From an uncultured Methylobacillus sp. (GTDB taxonomy: Bacteria > Pseudomonadota > Gammaproteobacteria > Burkholderiales > Methylophilaceae): a stretch of 43,009 nt of DNA. The position numbers and the translations under genes are program-made. The DNA lies in NCBI GenBank assembly GCA_946481235.1, contig CAMLME010000002.1:1-43009 (forward strand), given 5' to 3'. Positions 16,782-27,200 of the stretch are shown here, piece after piece (position 1 is the first letter of the stretch; each line of letters starts with the position of its first letter). The notes under the pieces are model-generated. The model ran no database searches. It saw nothing but the letters and a program-made list of their open reading frames with translations, and was not told where the DNA came from.

Positions 16782-16821
16782 AATGACAAGTGACTCATAC
16801 CATGATGAGACGCGCTCGCTA

Positions 16822-17268
16822 CTAGCGGCTCATCATGGATTTTTCGATTTTTTGCAGCTCATCCAGCTGTTTTTGCAGGGCTTCGGCCTTGTTTTGCCAA
16901 TATTCCGTGCGCTGCTCTTCCGTAAGTATAGGATTGCTCTGGATGACAGTGACTTTCAACAGGTAGGGCTTGATCTCAACCTTTGGCGATGTACTCAAGC
17001 GCTGTGACGATCGAAAACCGTTCACGCCAGACTCGGCGATTGCCTGCTCTTGTGTGCGCTGATTTTTCGCGTGCTCCTCGGAATAGGCCGTGGATGATTT
17101 CTGATTGTCCCGTTCGACTTTGGCTTGCTGAATGACCTTGCCTGCTCTTTGCTGGAGTTGCGGGGGCGAAGCGCCTGTGCCATTCCCATGTTCAGGCGAT
17201 CTGTCGGGAGTCGCGGCTGGGGGTGCCAACAAACCCAGCAGCAAGAGTAGATGAGGTAATTGCGTCAT
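16822..17268 (-). CDS. Secreted hypothetical protein
   Basis: No family is recognised. The 148-residue product starts with a probable signal peptide (MTQLPHLLLLLGLLAPPAA), followed by a low-complexity polar region, a central part rich in Gln, Lys and Glu, a beta-like stretch KVEIKPYLLKVTVIQS, and a C-terminal amphipathic helix EYWQNKAEALQKQLDELQKI that could form a coiled coil. The start at 17268 has GGAAGG eight bases upstream; the longer frame to 17328 lacks such a site. Element B lies about 100 bases upstream and faces it. Confidence 0.65.
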   Translation of the reverse strand: MTQLPHLLLLLGLLAPPAATPDRSPEHGNGTGASPPQLQQRAGKVIQQAKVERDNQKSSTAYSEEHAKNQRTQEQAIAESGVNGFRSSQRLSTSPKVEIKPYLLKVTVIQSNPILTEEQRTEYWQNKAEALQKQLDELQKIEKSMMSR

Positions 17269-17651
17269 TTGATGCCCTTCCGATGTCGGAGCAGAATGCC
17301 CGCGGAATGCGGCCTCGGCTCTAACCATGCCTGAAGGTTATTCCTTCTGGCATGGCGCAACCGTGCGGTAGCGCACGCAGGGTTACCCGAAACGAAAATA
17401 AATACTGTTACACCAAAATTGACGCCCTAAACCGATGGTAGTCTGGCATAGGAATGAAGAGCATAAAGAATGGAGGTCGATGTCGAGATAATATGTAGTT
17501 TGACCAATTCGTGGAGGGCATTCTGGAAACCGTGCACAAGTTTCTTCAGCTTCCCGGATATTCAATCCCTATAGTCTGAGTAGGTTTATAGTGGCATCAT
17601 AAGCGCTAAATCTGTTTGGAATTCATCGCTATACCCTAGGGGAGATTTCAA
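17269..17651. other. Divergent intergenic region
   Basis: 383 bases separate the secreted hypothetical protein (minus) from the first Crp/Fnr gene (plus). Apart from element B at 17359-17379, I see no convincing RNA gene or ORF. A 60-residue open frame on the minus strand at 17383-17565 has no ribosome-binding site or family resemblance. Confidence 0.6.
17359..17379 (-). promoter_or_regulatory. Recurrent palindromic element, copy B
   Basis: The core at 17363-17376, GTGCGGTAGCGCAC on the plus strand, is a perfect GTGCG-N4-CGCAC palindrome. Read on the minus strand the core GTGCGCTACCGCAC is identical to copy G, including the following GGT. It faces the hypothetical gene at 17268 (about 100 bases away) and lies 276 bases before the Crp/Fnr start. 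Confidence 0.7.
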
Positions 17652-18374
17652 ATGACAGACGTTACCCCTCGACAGAATCATCTTCTGGAGGCCTTGCCCG
17701 CGACGGATTACCAGCGCCTGGCGCCTCATCTTGAATTGATCAAAATGCCGCTCGGCGAGGCACTTTGCGAGTCCGGCGGCCGATTGCAGTATGTGTATTT
17801 CCCGACGACATCCATCATTTCCTTGCTGTATGTGATGGAAGACGGCGCATCGGCTGAAATCGCTGTCGTCGGCAATGAAGGCGTCCTTGGCATTTCGCTG
17901 TTCATGGGTGGGGAAACCACCCCGAGCCGGGCCGTGGTGCAAAGTGCAGGTGAAGGCTATCGCCTGAGCGCAACGCTGCTGAAGCAGGAATTCAACCGTG
18001 CCGGGCCGTTGATGCGGCTATTGCTGCGCTATACGCAGGCACTGATTACGCAGATGGCGCAGACCGCCGTATGCAATCGGCACCATTCCGTCGAGCAGCA
18101 ACTGTGCCGCTGGCTGCTGCTGAGCCTCGACCGGCTCTCCGGTAACGAGTTGACCATGACCCAGGAGTTGATTGCCGACATGCTGGGGGTGCGTCGCGAA
18201 GGTGTCACGGAGGCCGCGGGGAAGTTGCAGCGGGCTGGCCTGATCGAATACAGCCGGGGCCACATCAAGATACTCAATCGCCCGGGGCTGGAAAAGCGCG
18301 TGTGCGAATGCTATCAGGTGGTCAAGACGGAATTCGATCGTCTTCTGCCGTCGATGCGCAGCATAAGCCCTTGA
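17652..18374 (+). CDS. Crp/Fnr-family transcriptional regulator 1
   Basis: A 240-residue DNA-binding regulator. A cyclic-nucleotide-binding-like beta roll spans about residues 15-130 (VYFPTTSIISLLYVMEDG, VGNEGVLGISLFMGG). It lacks the Arg/Ser phosphate-binding cassette of true cAMP receptors and the FNR cysteines, so the signal is unknown. A dimer helix follows, then a winged helix-turn-helix at about 165-215, with the recognition helix near VRREGVTEAAGKLQ. A strong AGGGGAG seven bases upstream supports the start. It is followed by an AI-2E exporter gene. A paralogue with a nearly matching recognition helix is at 30279-30989. Confidence 0.93.
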   Translation: MTDVTPRQNHLLEALPATDYQRLAPHLELIKMPLGEALCESGGRLQYVYFPTTSIISLLYVMEDGASAEIAVVGNEGVLGISLFMGGETTPSRAVVQSAGEGYRLSATLLKQEFNRAGPLMRLLLRYTQALITQMAQTAVCNRHHSVEQQLCRWLLLSLDRLSGNELTMTQELIADMLGVRREGVTEAAGKLQRAGLIEYSRGHIKILNRPGLEKRVCECYQVVKTEFDRLLPSMRSISP

Positions 18375-18447
18375 GCGTTAGTTTGAATCGTCAGTAACGT
18401 AGCCGCATTCCCGGCAAATTTCTTCTTATATTCTGGAGCACAGGCCT

Positions 18448-19596
18448 ATGGAGTCGGAAGGGATGGATTCTGTCGATACCACGAGCATCGTTCCTCTGCC
18501 TTCGAGGAATCTTGCGCTACGCATTATCGCCGTCGTCGTTTTGATTTATGCGCTGGATTGGGCGCAGGTGCTGGTGATCTCCCTGCTGCTGGGCATGCTT
18601 CTGGCCTATACCCTCGACCCCTTGGTAGCATGGCTGGGAAAGATCAGGGTACCGCGCGCCATCGGAGCCACGGCTGTGATGATCCTGGTGGTATGGGGAG
18701 TCGCGTTTGGCGCTTATTCCCTGAGCGGCCAGATACAGTCCATTATCGGCCAGCTGCCGGAAGCCGCCAGCAAGCTTTCTGCTGGAATGCTGCGCATGCA
18801 TAAAGATACCTTGGGCAATCTTCAGAAAATGCAGAAGGCGGCTACCACCGTGGAGAAAGCCACGAGCAAGGTGACGGGTGCCCAACCGGCCCGGCAAGCC
18901 CGGCATGTGGTTGTCGATTCCGCGCCTTTCCAGATCGGGACATTCCTGTGGTCGGGTTCCATGGGAATTCTGGTATTCATCGGACAGGCGATGATGGTGA
19001 TTTTTCTCGCGTATTTCCTTTTGCTGTCGGGAGATACGTTCAAGCGCAAGCTGGTGCGGCTTGCCGGGCCATCGCTCTCCAGCCGGAAAGTCACCGTGAC
19101 TATCCTCGATGACATCAATCATTCCATCCAGATGTATATGTTCCTGTTGCTGGTGACCAATGCACTGGTTGGTCTGCTCACCTGGACTGCATTGAGCTGG
19201 ATGGGTGTGGAAAATGCGGGCGCATGGGCAGTCGCGGCCGCCTTGTTGCATCTCGTCCCTTACTTCGGCACCGCGGTGACGACCATTGCCACGGGGATGG
19301 CGGCTTTTCTGCAGTTCGATTCACTGTGGATGGCCGCGGCAGTGGGCGGTATAACGCTGGCGATTTCCACTTTTGTCGGCATTTTTATCACCACCTGGCT
19401 GACCGGCAGGATTGCTCATATGAATACACCGGCCGTATTCATCTCGCTTCTGTTCTGGACATGGCTATGGGGGGTATGGGGCATGCTGCTGAGCATTCCT
19501 ATCATCGTCATTACCAAGGTGATTTCGGAGCGTGTCGATGAGTTGCATCCCATTGCGGAATTGCTGGGCGACCTTCAAAGTCCGGCCGGCAAATAA
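18448..19596 (+). CDS. AI-2E family transporter (PerM/TqsA-like)
   Basis: A 382-residue inner-membrane protein with about eight helices in the family order: three near the N-terminus (IIAVVVLIYALDWAQVLVIS and onward), a long soluble segment at about 95-165, and five more towards the C-terminus, ending in the conserved MLLSIPIIVITKVI. Members were named for autoinducer-2 export, but many move ions or small solutes, so substrate is open. GGAG nine bases upstream supports the ATG at 18448; an ATG five codons later is an alternative. It lies 73 bases behind the Crp/Fnr gene and may be co-transcribed. Confidence 0.9.
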   Translation: MESEGMDSVDTTSIVPLPSRNLALRIIAVVVLIYALDWAQVLVISLLLGMLLAYTLDPLVAWLGKIRVPRAIGATAVMILVVWGVAFGAYSLSGQIQSIIGQLPEAASKLSAGMLRMHKDTLGNLQKMQKAATTVEKATSKVTGAQPARQARHVVVDSAPFQIGTFLWSGSMGILVFIGQAMMVIFLAYFLLLSGDTFKRKLVRLAGPSLSSRKVTVTILDDINHSIQMYMFLLLVTNALVGLLTWTALSWMGVENAGAWAVAAALLHLVPYFGTAVTTIATGMAAFLQFDSLWMAAAVGGITLAISTFVGIFITTWLTGRIAHMNTPAVFISLLFWTWLWGVWGMLLSIPIIVITKVISERVDELHPIAELLGDLQSPAGK

Positions 19597-19644
19597 ATAG
19601 CGGCTCGCACAGTCTGCTCACGGGGTGGTGGATTTGCGCACAAA

Positions 19645-19677
19645 CAAATAGCCAGGGCAGCTTCGCCTGGCTATTTG
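19645..19677. terminator. Bidirectional terminator hairpin
   Basis: CAAATAGCCAGG (19645-19656) pairs perfectly with CCTGGCTATTTG (19666-19677) around a nine-base loop. A/T-rich outer pairs provide U-tracts in both directions. It sits between the convergent AI-2E and ferritin-like genes. Confidence 0.85.
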
Positions 19678-19693
19678 CTTCAGTCTTGCCGCT

Positions 19694-20260
19694 TCAGGTC
19701 TTCATGCCCTCTAGCAGCGAGGCAAGTTCATCCGCATGCTCTTCCTCGACGGCCAATATCTCCTTGAGCATGCGTTGGGTCGTGGGGTCGTTCTCGGCCA
19801 GGTAAGCGATTATCTCGCGGTAACTTTCGATGGCGATCCGCTCCGCGACCAGGTTTTCCTTGATCATGGAATTGAGCGTGTCGCCCTCCACATATTCGGC
19901 ATGGCTGCGCGCGCTCAGGCCATCCGGCGAAAAGTCCGGTTCGCCGCCGAGTTCGACGATACGTTTGGCCAGGCGGTTGGCATGGCCCATTTCTTCTCCG
20001 GCATGCGCCAGGAACTCGGCCTTGACCGAATCGGAATGGATCCCCTTCGCCATGAAGTAATGCCGGTTATAACGCAGAACGCAGACCAGTTCGGTGGCCA
20101 GCGCCTCGTTCAGCAGCCGGATGACCGCCTTGCGATCGGCGGCATACCCCCGCGTGACAGCGCCTTCCTCGATATGCTGGCGGGCGCGCTTGCGTAGTGT
20201 GGCGATGTCGGACAGCACGGCTTCGTTGTTCGGGTAGACCTCATTCATTGCGTTTTTCAT
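19694..20260 (-). CDS. Ferritin-like (bacterioferritin-type) protein
   Basis: A 188-residue four-helix diiron protein. Ferroxidase ligands are seen in helix order: Glu of LNEALATELV, the E-x-x-H of GEEMGHANRLA, Glu of VAERIAIESY and the E-x-x-H of VEEEHADEL. The likely role is iron oxidation and storage or DNA protection; the heme-binding Met of classical Bfr could not be assigned. A clear AGGAAGAGG upstream selects the start at 20260 over the longer frame to 20302. It is the third gene of a minus-strand run that starts with csbD, which links iron storage with the stress genes. Confidence 0.88.
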   Translation of the reverse strand: MKNAMNEVYPNNEAVLSDIATLRKRARQHIEEGAVTRGYAADRKAVIRLLNEALATELVCVLRYNRHYFMAKGIHSDSVKAEFLAHAGEEMGHANRLAKRIVELGGEPDFSPDGLSARSHAEYVEGDTLNSMIKENLVAERIAIESYREIIAYLAENDPTTQRMLKEILAVEEEHADELASLLEGMKT

Positions 20261-20323
20261 ATGTGACCTCTTCCTGTCTGAGCAAGCATCGCGGCATGGC
20301 AATTCGGTTTGCCTGATGCGGGA

Positions 20324-20800
20324 TTACTTCCCTGACGAAACCGCATTTATCCCAGCCGTTTTTCCCTGTACATCAGCGTCGTCTCTCGAGTCTCGGTAAT
20401 CAAGGAGCGCGATGGCTATTTCGTGCGTTTTCGCGCTTTTTGCGTACTTTACGCAAGTCTCGCGTGCGCTGTCGGACGCGTCGTCGCATTTTTCGATGGC
20501 AACTGCGTAATTGGCGGAGATCGAAGCCTCACGCGCTTTGTATCGATTCCTGGTGCTCGGGTCGTAGCTTGCTTCCAACTCGGCCCTGGCCACATGCATC
20601 CTTCCGTTTGCCTTGACAATACAGATATCCAAAGCGTTTTCGGTAAGCGATTTACATGCTTTTCTGGCTGCGGAATATTCGGTCTCGATGTTCTTTCCCA
20701 GAAACTGGTATTGCTTCTTGGTCATGCCGTCGGCCATTGCGCCTGTGCTGAAGACAAGGCCGACAGCAAGCGTCAGGGCTGCGACGGCGGGGCGTTTCAT
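20324..20800 (-). CDS. Periplasmic hypothetical protein with paired cysteines
   Basis: A 158-residue secreted protein with a clean signal peptide ending AMADG. The mature part is almost entirely helical and charged, with four Cys in ACKSLTENALDIC and KCDDASDSARETC, each pair probably forming a disulfide between helices. I have seen similar proteins beside CsbD genes in betaproteobacteria, without known function. It starts with an ATGA overlap at the csbD stop, so it is translationally coupled to csbD. Confidence 0.8.
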   Translation of the reverse strand: MKRPAVAALTLAVGLVFSTGAMADGMTKKQYQFLGKNIETEYSAARKACKSLTENALDICIVKANGRMHVARAELEASYDPSTRNRYKAREASISANYAVAIEKCDDASDSARETCVKYAKSAKTHEIAIALLDYRDSRDDADVQGKTAGINAVSSGK

Positions 20801-21066
20801 GGTTTTGCCTTCTTGCCCGACTTCACCGCCACAGCCGGTACGATGGCCGAATCCTTTTCGGTCAGGCTCTGCAGTGATTTCTGCCAGTGAAAGAGCTGTT
20901 TCTGTGCTTCATCCCGCGTGATTCCGTAGATTTCCTGAATCTTCGCGGAAAGCTGCTCGCGCTTGCCGGCGATGACGTCCAGCTGGTCGTCGGTGAGTTT
21001 CCCCCATTGTTCCTGGATCGTGCCCTTGAATTGCTTCCAATCCCGTTCGATGCGTTTCCAGTCCAT
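20797..21066 (-). CDS. CsbD-family stress protein
   Basis: An 89-residue soluble protein beginning MDWKRIERDWKQFKG, with GKLTDDQLDVIAGKREQL, the defining CsbD/YjbJ pattern. Family members are strongly induced by general or osmotic stress (sigma-B in Bacillus, RpoS in E. coli) but have no known activity. The C-terminus has an extra basic tail. GAGG upstream supports 21066; the longer frame to 21153 would read through the promoter region holding element C. First gene of the csbD, Cys-rich protein, ferritin-like run. Confidence 0.9.
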   Translation of the reverse strand: MDWKRIERDWKQFKGTIQEQWGKLTDDQLDVIAGKREQLSAKIQEIYGITRDEAQKQLFHWQKSLQSLTEKDSAIVPAVAVKSGKKAKP

Positions 21067-21158
21067 TTGCGTGCCTCTTATCGTCGGTGATACGAGCAGC
21101 CTGTCCTGGGACAAAGTGCGACTCGCGATAACCCAGAATAAGGGCGCGTGCATTGCCT

Positions 21159-21179
21159 GTCCGTCTGGTAACGCACATA
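21159..21179 (-). promoter_or_regulatory. Recurrent palindromic element, copy C
   Basis: Read on the minus strand: TAT, core GTGCGTTACCAGAC, then GGAC; 17 of 21 positions fit. It lies about 100 bases upstream of csbD and faces it. It is just beyond the 3' end of the glucan synthase gene. Confidence 0.65.
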
Positions 21180-21200
21180 GCGCACGAACGAAGACGCGGG

Positions 21201-24200
21201 TTAAGCCAGTTCCACCTCCACGCGATGCTCCCTGCGATCATCCAGCAAGGGAATGAAGGCTTGCGGTCGCCCGGATTCATCAACGCCAGCGGCATCGATC
21301 CGTTTGCTGTCCAGCGTGACGCGAATCTCTTGCTCCGTCAGTGTGCTGTTGCGGCGAAGGGTGATGCGGTAGAGGGTTTCGCGGAAGCGATAGTGGACGT
21401 TGTACGACGGCCAGTCGGCCGGTACGCACGGGGCGATGCGCAGGCGGTCCACCTCGAGATGCAGGCCGAGCAGGGTTTCCACGATCAGCCGGTACATCCA
21501 GCCCGATGCGCCGGTATACCAGGTCCAGCCGCCGCGACTGGTGTGCGGCGCCGCGCCGTAGATGTCGGCGCACATGACGTAAGGCTCGACCTTGTATAGC
21601 TCGATCTGCTCCGGTTGGCTGCCGTGGTTGACGGGATTGAGCAGGGCGAACAGCTCCCACGCGCGCTCCTTGTCGCCCAGCATGGCGAACGCGGTGGTGG
21701 CCCAGATCGCGGCATGGGTGTACTGCCCGCCATTCTCGCGCACGCCGGGCACATAGCCCTTGATGTAACCGGGTTCCAGGTTGGATTTGTCGAAAGGCGG
21801 GTCCAGCAGCTGGATCAGTTGCGCATCCCGACGCACCAGGCGCTGGTCCACTTGCGTCATGGCCTGGCGTGCGCGACCGGGATCGCCGCCGCCGGATATG
21901 ACCGCCCAGCTCTGGCTGATCGAATCGATCTGGCATTCGTCGTTGCTGGAAGAGCCCAGTGGGGTGCCGTCATCAAAATAGGCGCGGCGGTACCAGGCGC
22001 CATCCCAGGCCTGGGCTTCGATGTTGTCGCGCAGCTGTGCCGCCTGGCTGGAGCAAAGCTCGGCGAAGCCGGCATCGTTGTGCCTGCGCGCCAGCTCGGC
22101 GAACAGTTGCAGATTCTCGTACAGGAACCACGCCAGCCAGACGCTTTCGCCCTTGCCATCGCGTCCCACCAGGTTCATGCCGTCGTTCCAGTCGCCGCAG
22201 CCCATCAATGGCAATTGGTGCACGCCGAAACGCAAGCCGTGCTTGAGGGCGCGCACGCAATGCTCATACAGGCTGGCTGTTTCGACCGAGCGTTGCGGCA
22301 GGTCGTAGTAGGCTTCTTCCTCGGGGTACAACTCGCGTCCTTCGAGGAAATGCACCTGCTCTTCCAGCACGCCCGTGTCGCCGGTAGCCAGCACGTAACG
22401 GCAGGTGGCATACGGCAGCCACAGGTAATCGTCGGAAAAATGGGTACGCACGCCCTGGCCATTGGGCGGATGCCACCAGTGCTGCACGTCGCCCTTGATG
22501 AACTGGTGTTCGGCGCAGCGTAGCAATTGCTCGCGCGCCAGCCATGGCGTCGTATGGATCAGCGCCATGGTGTCCTGCAACTGGTCTCGGAAACCGTAAG
22601 CGCCGCCGGACTGGTAATAACCGCTGCGTCCCCACAGCCGGCACGAAATCGTCTGGTAGACCAGCCAGCCGTTGGCTAATACATTAAGGGCTTTGTCCGG
22701 CGTTTCCACATAAACGGCGCCCAGGGTGCGGTTCCAGTGTTCCCATACGGCTTCCAGCGCCTGCCTTGCCCCCGTCGGCCCGGCGAATCGCTGGATGTAA
22801 TGCTGCGCTTCGCCGGCATTGTGTGCCGCGCCGAAGATGAATACGATCTCGCGTTCCTGCCCTTCGGCCAGATCGATTCGCGTTTGCAGCGCGACGCATG
22901 GGTCGAGGCTGGCGCCAGTCTTGCCTGATAACCGCTTGCGGCGCATCGCCGACGGATTGGCCAATGAGCCGTTGCGGCCGATGAACTCGGTGCGGCTTCC
23001 GGTCATGCTGCGCTCGGTTTCGCTGACCTGCGCGAATACCAGGCGATTGGCGCATTCCTTACCGTAGGAGTTGCGGGCGAACAGCGCTCCGCTGTGCGGG
23101 TCCGTCTCGGTCACAATATGCATCAGGTTGGCGTGCCGCCATTCGCCCATCACCAACTCCCAGTAACCGGTCAGCGAGAGACGGCGAGGGCGCCGTGACA
23201 GATTGCGTAGCTTGACCACCACGAACTTCACCGGCGCGTCCATGGCGACGTAGGTGTACAGCTCGGAGGCGATGCCAGCTTCGTAATGCTCGAACGCGCT
23301 GTAACCGAAGCCGTGCCGGCACACATAGCCGGAGCGGCCGCTCGCGGGCAGCGGTGTCGGCGACCAGAAGGCGCCTGTGTCCTCGTCGCGAATATAAATC
23401 GCTTCGCCGCTGCTGTCGCTGAGCGGGTCGTTGTGCCACGGCGTCAGCCGGAACTCGTGCGCGTTTTCCACCCAGGTATAGGCGCTGCCGCTCTCGCTGA
23501 CCACCGTGCCGATATGCGGGCTGGCAATGACGTTGACCCAGGGCGCCGGCGTGGTCTGCCCCGGTTCGAGGGTGATGACGTATTCGTGCCCGTCGGGCGT
23601 GAAGCCGCCCAGGCCGTTATTGAAGATGCGTTCATGCGGTAGCAGCGGCAGCACGGGTTCCGGTACCGGCTGGAGCAGGGGTTCGAAATGATCCGGTACC
23701 CGTTCGGGCGACACGCGGCGATCCACCTGTTCCACCAGCGTTTCGGAAGTATCGGAAAACACGATGCGGGCCACTGTCTGGAACAATACCCGCTCGTCTT
23801 CGGTCAGCTCTTCGGCGCGCCGCACGAAAATGCCGCCCGGCTTGTCGATGATTTGCGCGTCAGGGCCGGCATTGATCAGCCCCATGATCTGGTCGTGCAG
23901 GATCGCGCGGTAACCGGAGAAATCCTCGTTCACAATAACCAGGTCCGCCGCCAGGCCCTTCATGCGCCAATAGGCGTGGGCTTGCAGCGCCTGTTTGACC
24001 AGGTCGATGCGGCTCAGGTCGCCGATGCGCAGCAGCACGATGGGCAGGTCGCCCGACACGGCAAAACGCCACAGGCCGGATTGCCCCAGCTGGTTGCGCG
24101 CGATGACGCTGGGCGATGCGCGGCGCCAGGAATTGGCGTAGATGACGGACGTGGCGAGGCGCCCGAAAAGTTGGGCATCGGCTTCGGTGGCATTGATATG

Positions 24201-27200
24201 GCGCAGCACTTCCTGACTCTGGAACCAGGCCATTTCGAAGGCCCGTTCGACAAAGTGCCGGTCGCAGTACTTGTCCAGCAGTGCCAGCGCTCCCTGGCGC
24301 GTGTCGGCGACGCCGGAGATGATCTGTACGCTGGCCGTGCCGTCGGGCGGCAACGTGATGGTGCGGCGGATCGCCACGATGGGGTCGAGCACGGAGCCGT
24401 CCGTATTGGACAGGGGGCCCGGGTCGTGGATGCCGTCCAGCACTATCGGATTGGCTGCCGTCCGGCCGCGGCCGATGAAGCGGGCGCGATCGGTTTCGTA
24501 GGACGGCTCATCGGTATCGACGCCAGGGGCCGCCAGCAGGTGGAACATCCACGGCACCTGCTCTTCCGGAGTACGCGGGCGGCGCGTGCAAAGAATAGCC
24601 TGTCGATCCGGCAGGATCTCGGTTTGCACGAACAGATTGCTGAAAGCGCGATGCGCCAGGTCGGAATTCAATGGCGCCAGCACGACCTCGGCGTAACTGG
24701 TCACCTCGATGTGCCGGGTGCGGGATGACAGGTTGGTGAGGGTAACGCGGCGGATTTCGACGTCGTCTTCCGGCGAAACGCTGATTTCGGTATGCGCCTC
24801 GATGGCCTGGTCGCGTCGCCGGTATTCGGCGCGCGCCTGCACGAAGATTGCTTCGTAACGATCGGCGCGGCGCAGGGTCGGGTGATACGCAGTCGACCAG
24901 TATCGTCCGGTATCGCGGTCGCGCAGGTAGGTGAATGTGCCCCAGTTGTCGGACGTGGCATCCTCGCGCCAGCGCGTGACGGCAAGATCGCGCCAACGGC
25001 TGTAACCGCCCCCGGCATGCGTTGCCATGACGTGATAACGACCGTTGGACAGCAGGTGGATTTCCGGCATGGGCGTGTGCGGGTTGGTGAATACACGCAT
25101 GATCGCGCCGGAGTCTAAACTCGGCGGGCGCGCGGCGGCCGTGACTTCGGCGGCATGCGGATGCAGTGTGGCGCCTTTCTTCGGCACGCGTTCCTGCAAC
25201 AATAATTCTGTGGCCTTGATGGCGGGAAACGACATGAAACGGCGCTGCATCGGCCGGTCGAGCAGCACATGCCCGAAGGCCAGCAGACTCATGCCCTGGT
25301 GATGCGCCATGAACGAGCGCACGATGGTGTGGTTCTTGCCACGCGGTACGCGCGAAGGGGTGTAGTCGATGGCTTCAAAGAAGCCGTAGCCGCCGAGGAA
25401 CCCGCTTTCCGACAGCACCTGCAGGTTGCGGCAGGCTTCCCGCGGGATGACCGTCAGCGCCAGGGCGGTGGCGTAAGGTGCGATCACCAGGTCATCGCCC
25501 AGGCCGCGCTTGAAGCCCAGCCCCGGCACGCCGAATGCCCGATACTGATAGACCTGGCTGGCATCGGTGGCGCTGTAACAGGATTCGGAGATGCCCCAGG
25601 GCACGGCCCGCTGGCGGCCATATTCGATCTGGCGCGACACCACGGCCTTGCAGGTCTGCTCGAGCAGGGTATTGGCAAAGCTCGGCATCAGCAGCTGCGG
25701 CATAAGGTACTCGAACATCGAGCCGCTCCATGAGATCAGGCTGATGTCGCCGCCATGGCTGGTGAGCAGGCGGCCGAGCGAGAACCAGTGTTTCTGTGGC
25801 ACTTGCCCCTGCGAGATGAGCAGGAAGCTGGCCAGGCGCGCTTCCGATGCCAGCAGGTCGTAGCAGGCGGGGTCGCGGCGGCGCTCGCTGACGTCATAGC
25901 CGATGGTGAGCAGGTCGCACGCGCTGTCGTAAAGGAATTCGTAATCCATCGCCCCCAGCAGTCGGCAACGCTCGATGGACTCGTCAATGACGACAAGCCG
26001 TTTTGCCGCTCCGGGATGCGGGGGGTTAGCCCCCAGCTCCGCATAGGTTGGGATATGCGCATAGCGCTGCGGGTCGGGGACCAGGAATACGAGGTCGTCG
26101 CGCCACGCGCGGAGCTGTTGCGCGAAGGCCTGTGCCCAATAATCCATATCTTTTTTCTGGTCGCTGTTTTCCGGCAGCAAGTCGAGCAGCTTGCTCGCCA
26201 ATGGGAGCAGGTCCTCCAGAACTTTATCGATGGCGGCCAGCGCCTGCGGTTGGGGACCGGCGACCAGTGGGCGCAGCCGGCCCTGAAGAATGGCGATATG
26301 CTTCGCCAGCTCGGGTGTGGCGGAGGGTGAGACATGCTCGGACAGTACCTGCAAGGTGTCCAGCAATCCCTGGAATGCGGTGGGTGTGAATATTGGCCGG
26401 TCCTTCAATTCCTCCAGCCCCGCCTGCAGCGTGAGCAGGCTGCCGACCAGGTTGCCGCTGTCCACCGACGAAACATATTGCGGATGCAGCGGTTGCAGCG
26501 TGCGGGTGTCGTACCAGTTGTAGAAATGGCCGCGGTAGCGTTCCAGTTTCTCCATCGTCTCCAGGGTATTCTTGGTCAGCCGCAGCAGTTCACCTGCGGG
26601 AATAAAGCCGAAATCGTAGGCGGCGAGATTCGCCAGCAGCCCCATGCCTATATTGGTCGGCGAGGTGCGTGAGGCAATAGCCGGCGCTGGGTATTCCTGG
26701 AAGTTATCCGGCGGCAGCCAGTTATCCTCAGGGCTGACGAATTCCGCAAAAAACCGCCAGGTGCGGCGAGCCGCTGCGCGCAGGAAAGTCCGCTGATCGG
26801 CGGTCAGGTCCGGTGCCGGCACAATCAGCGGTTTGCTGATCCACCAGCCGACGATGGGCGAAACCAGCCATAGCAACAGCAGCGGCATGCTGAACGGCAG
26901 CATTTCCGGCCGGTAGAGCCACAGGACGATGGCCAGCGCTACCGCGGCCAGCGGCCCGATCCACATTTCCACGAAAAATCCGCCCAGCGTCCGGCGTGCG
27001 TTGCGTATGCCATAGCACTGCAATTGCCAGAGCAGCAACCCGCGTTTGGTGAACAGCATACGCACCCCGGAACGCAGAATTGCATCCAGGCTGACCAGCG
27101 TTTCGTAAGGCAGCATGATCAAGGTGAGCAGCGCCAGCAGCAACGGCCGGCCGGCGGACTTGCCCGTCAGCACCAGATGGGTCGTCCAGTTGCGCTGTGC

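Noticed and set aside
17383..17565. A 60-residue minus-strand open frame in the gap before the first Crp/Fnr gene
   Set aside because: No Shine-Dalgarno, no recognised pattern, Cys-rich random-looking sequence.
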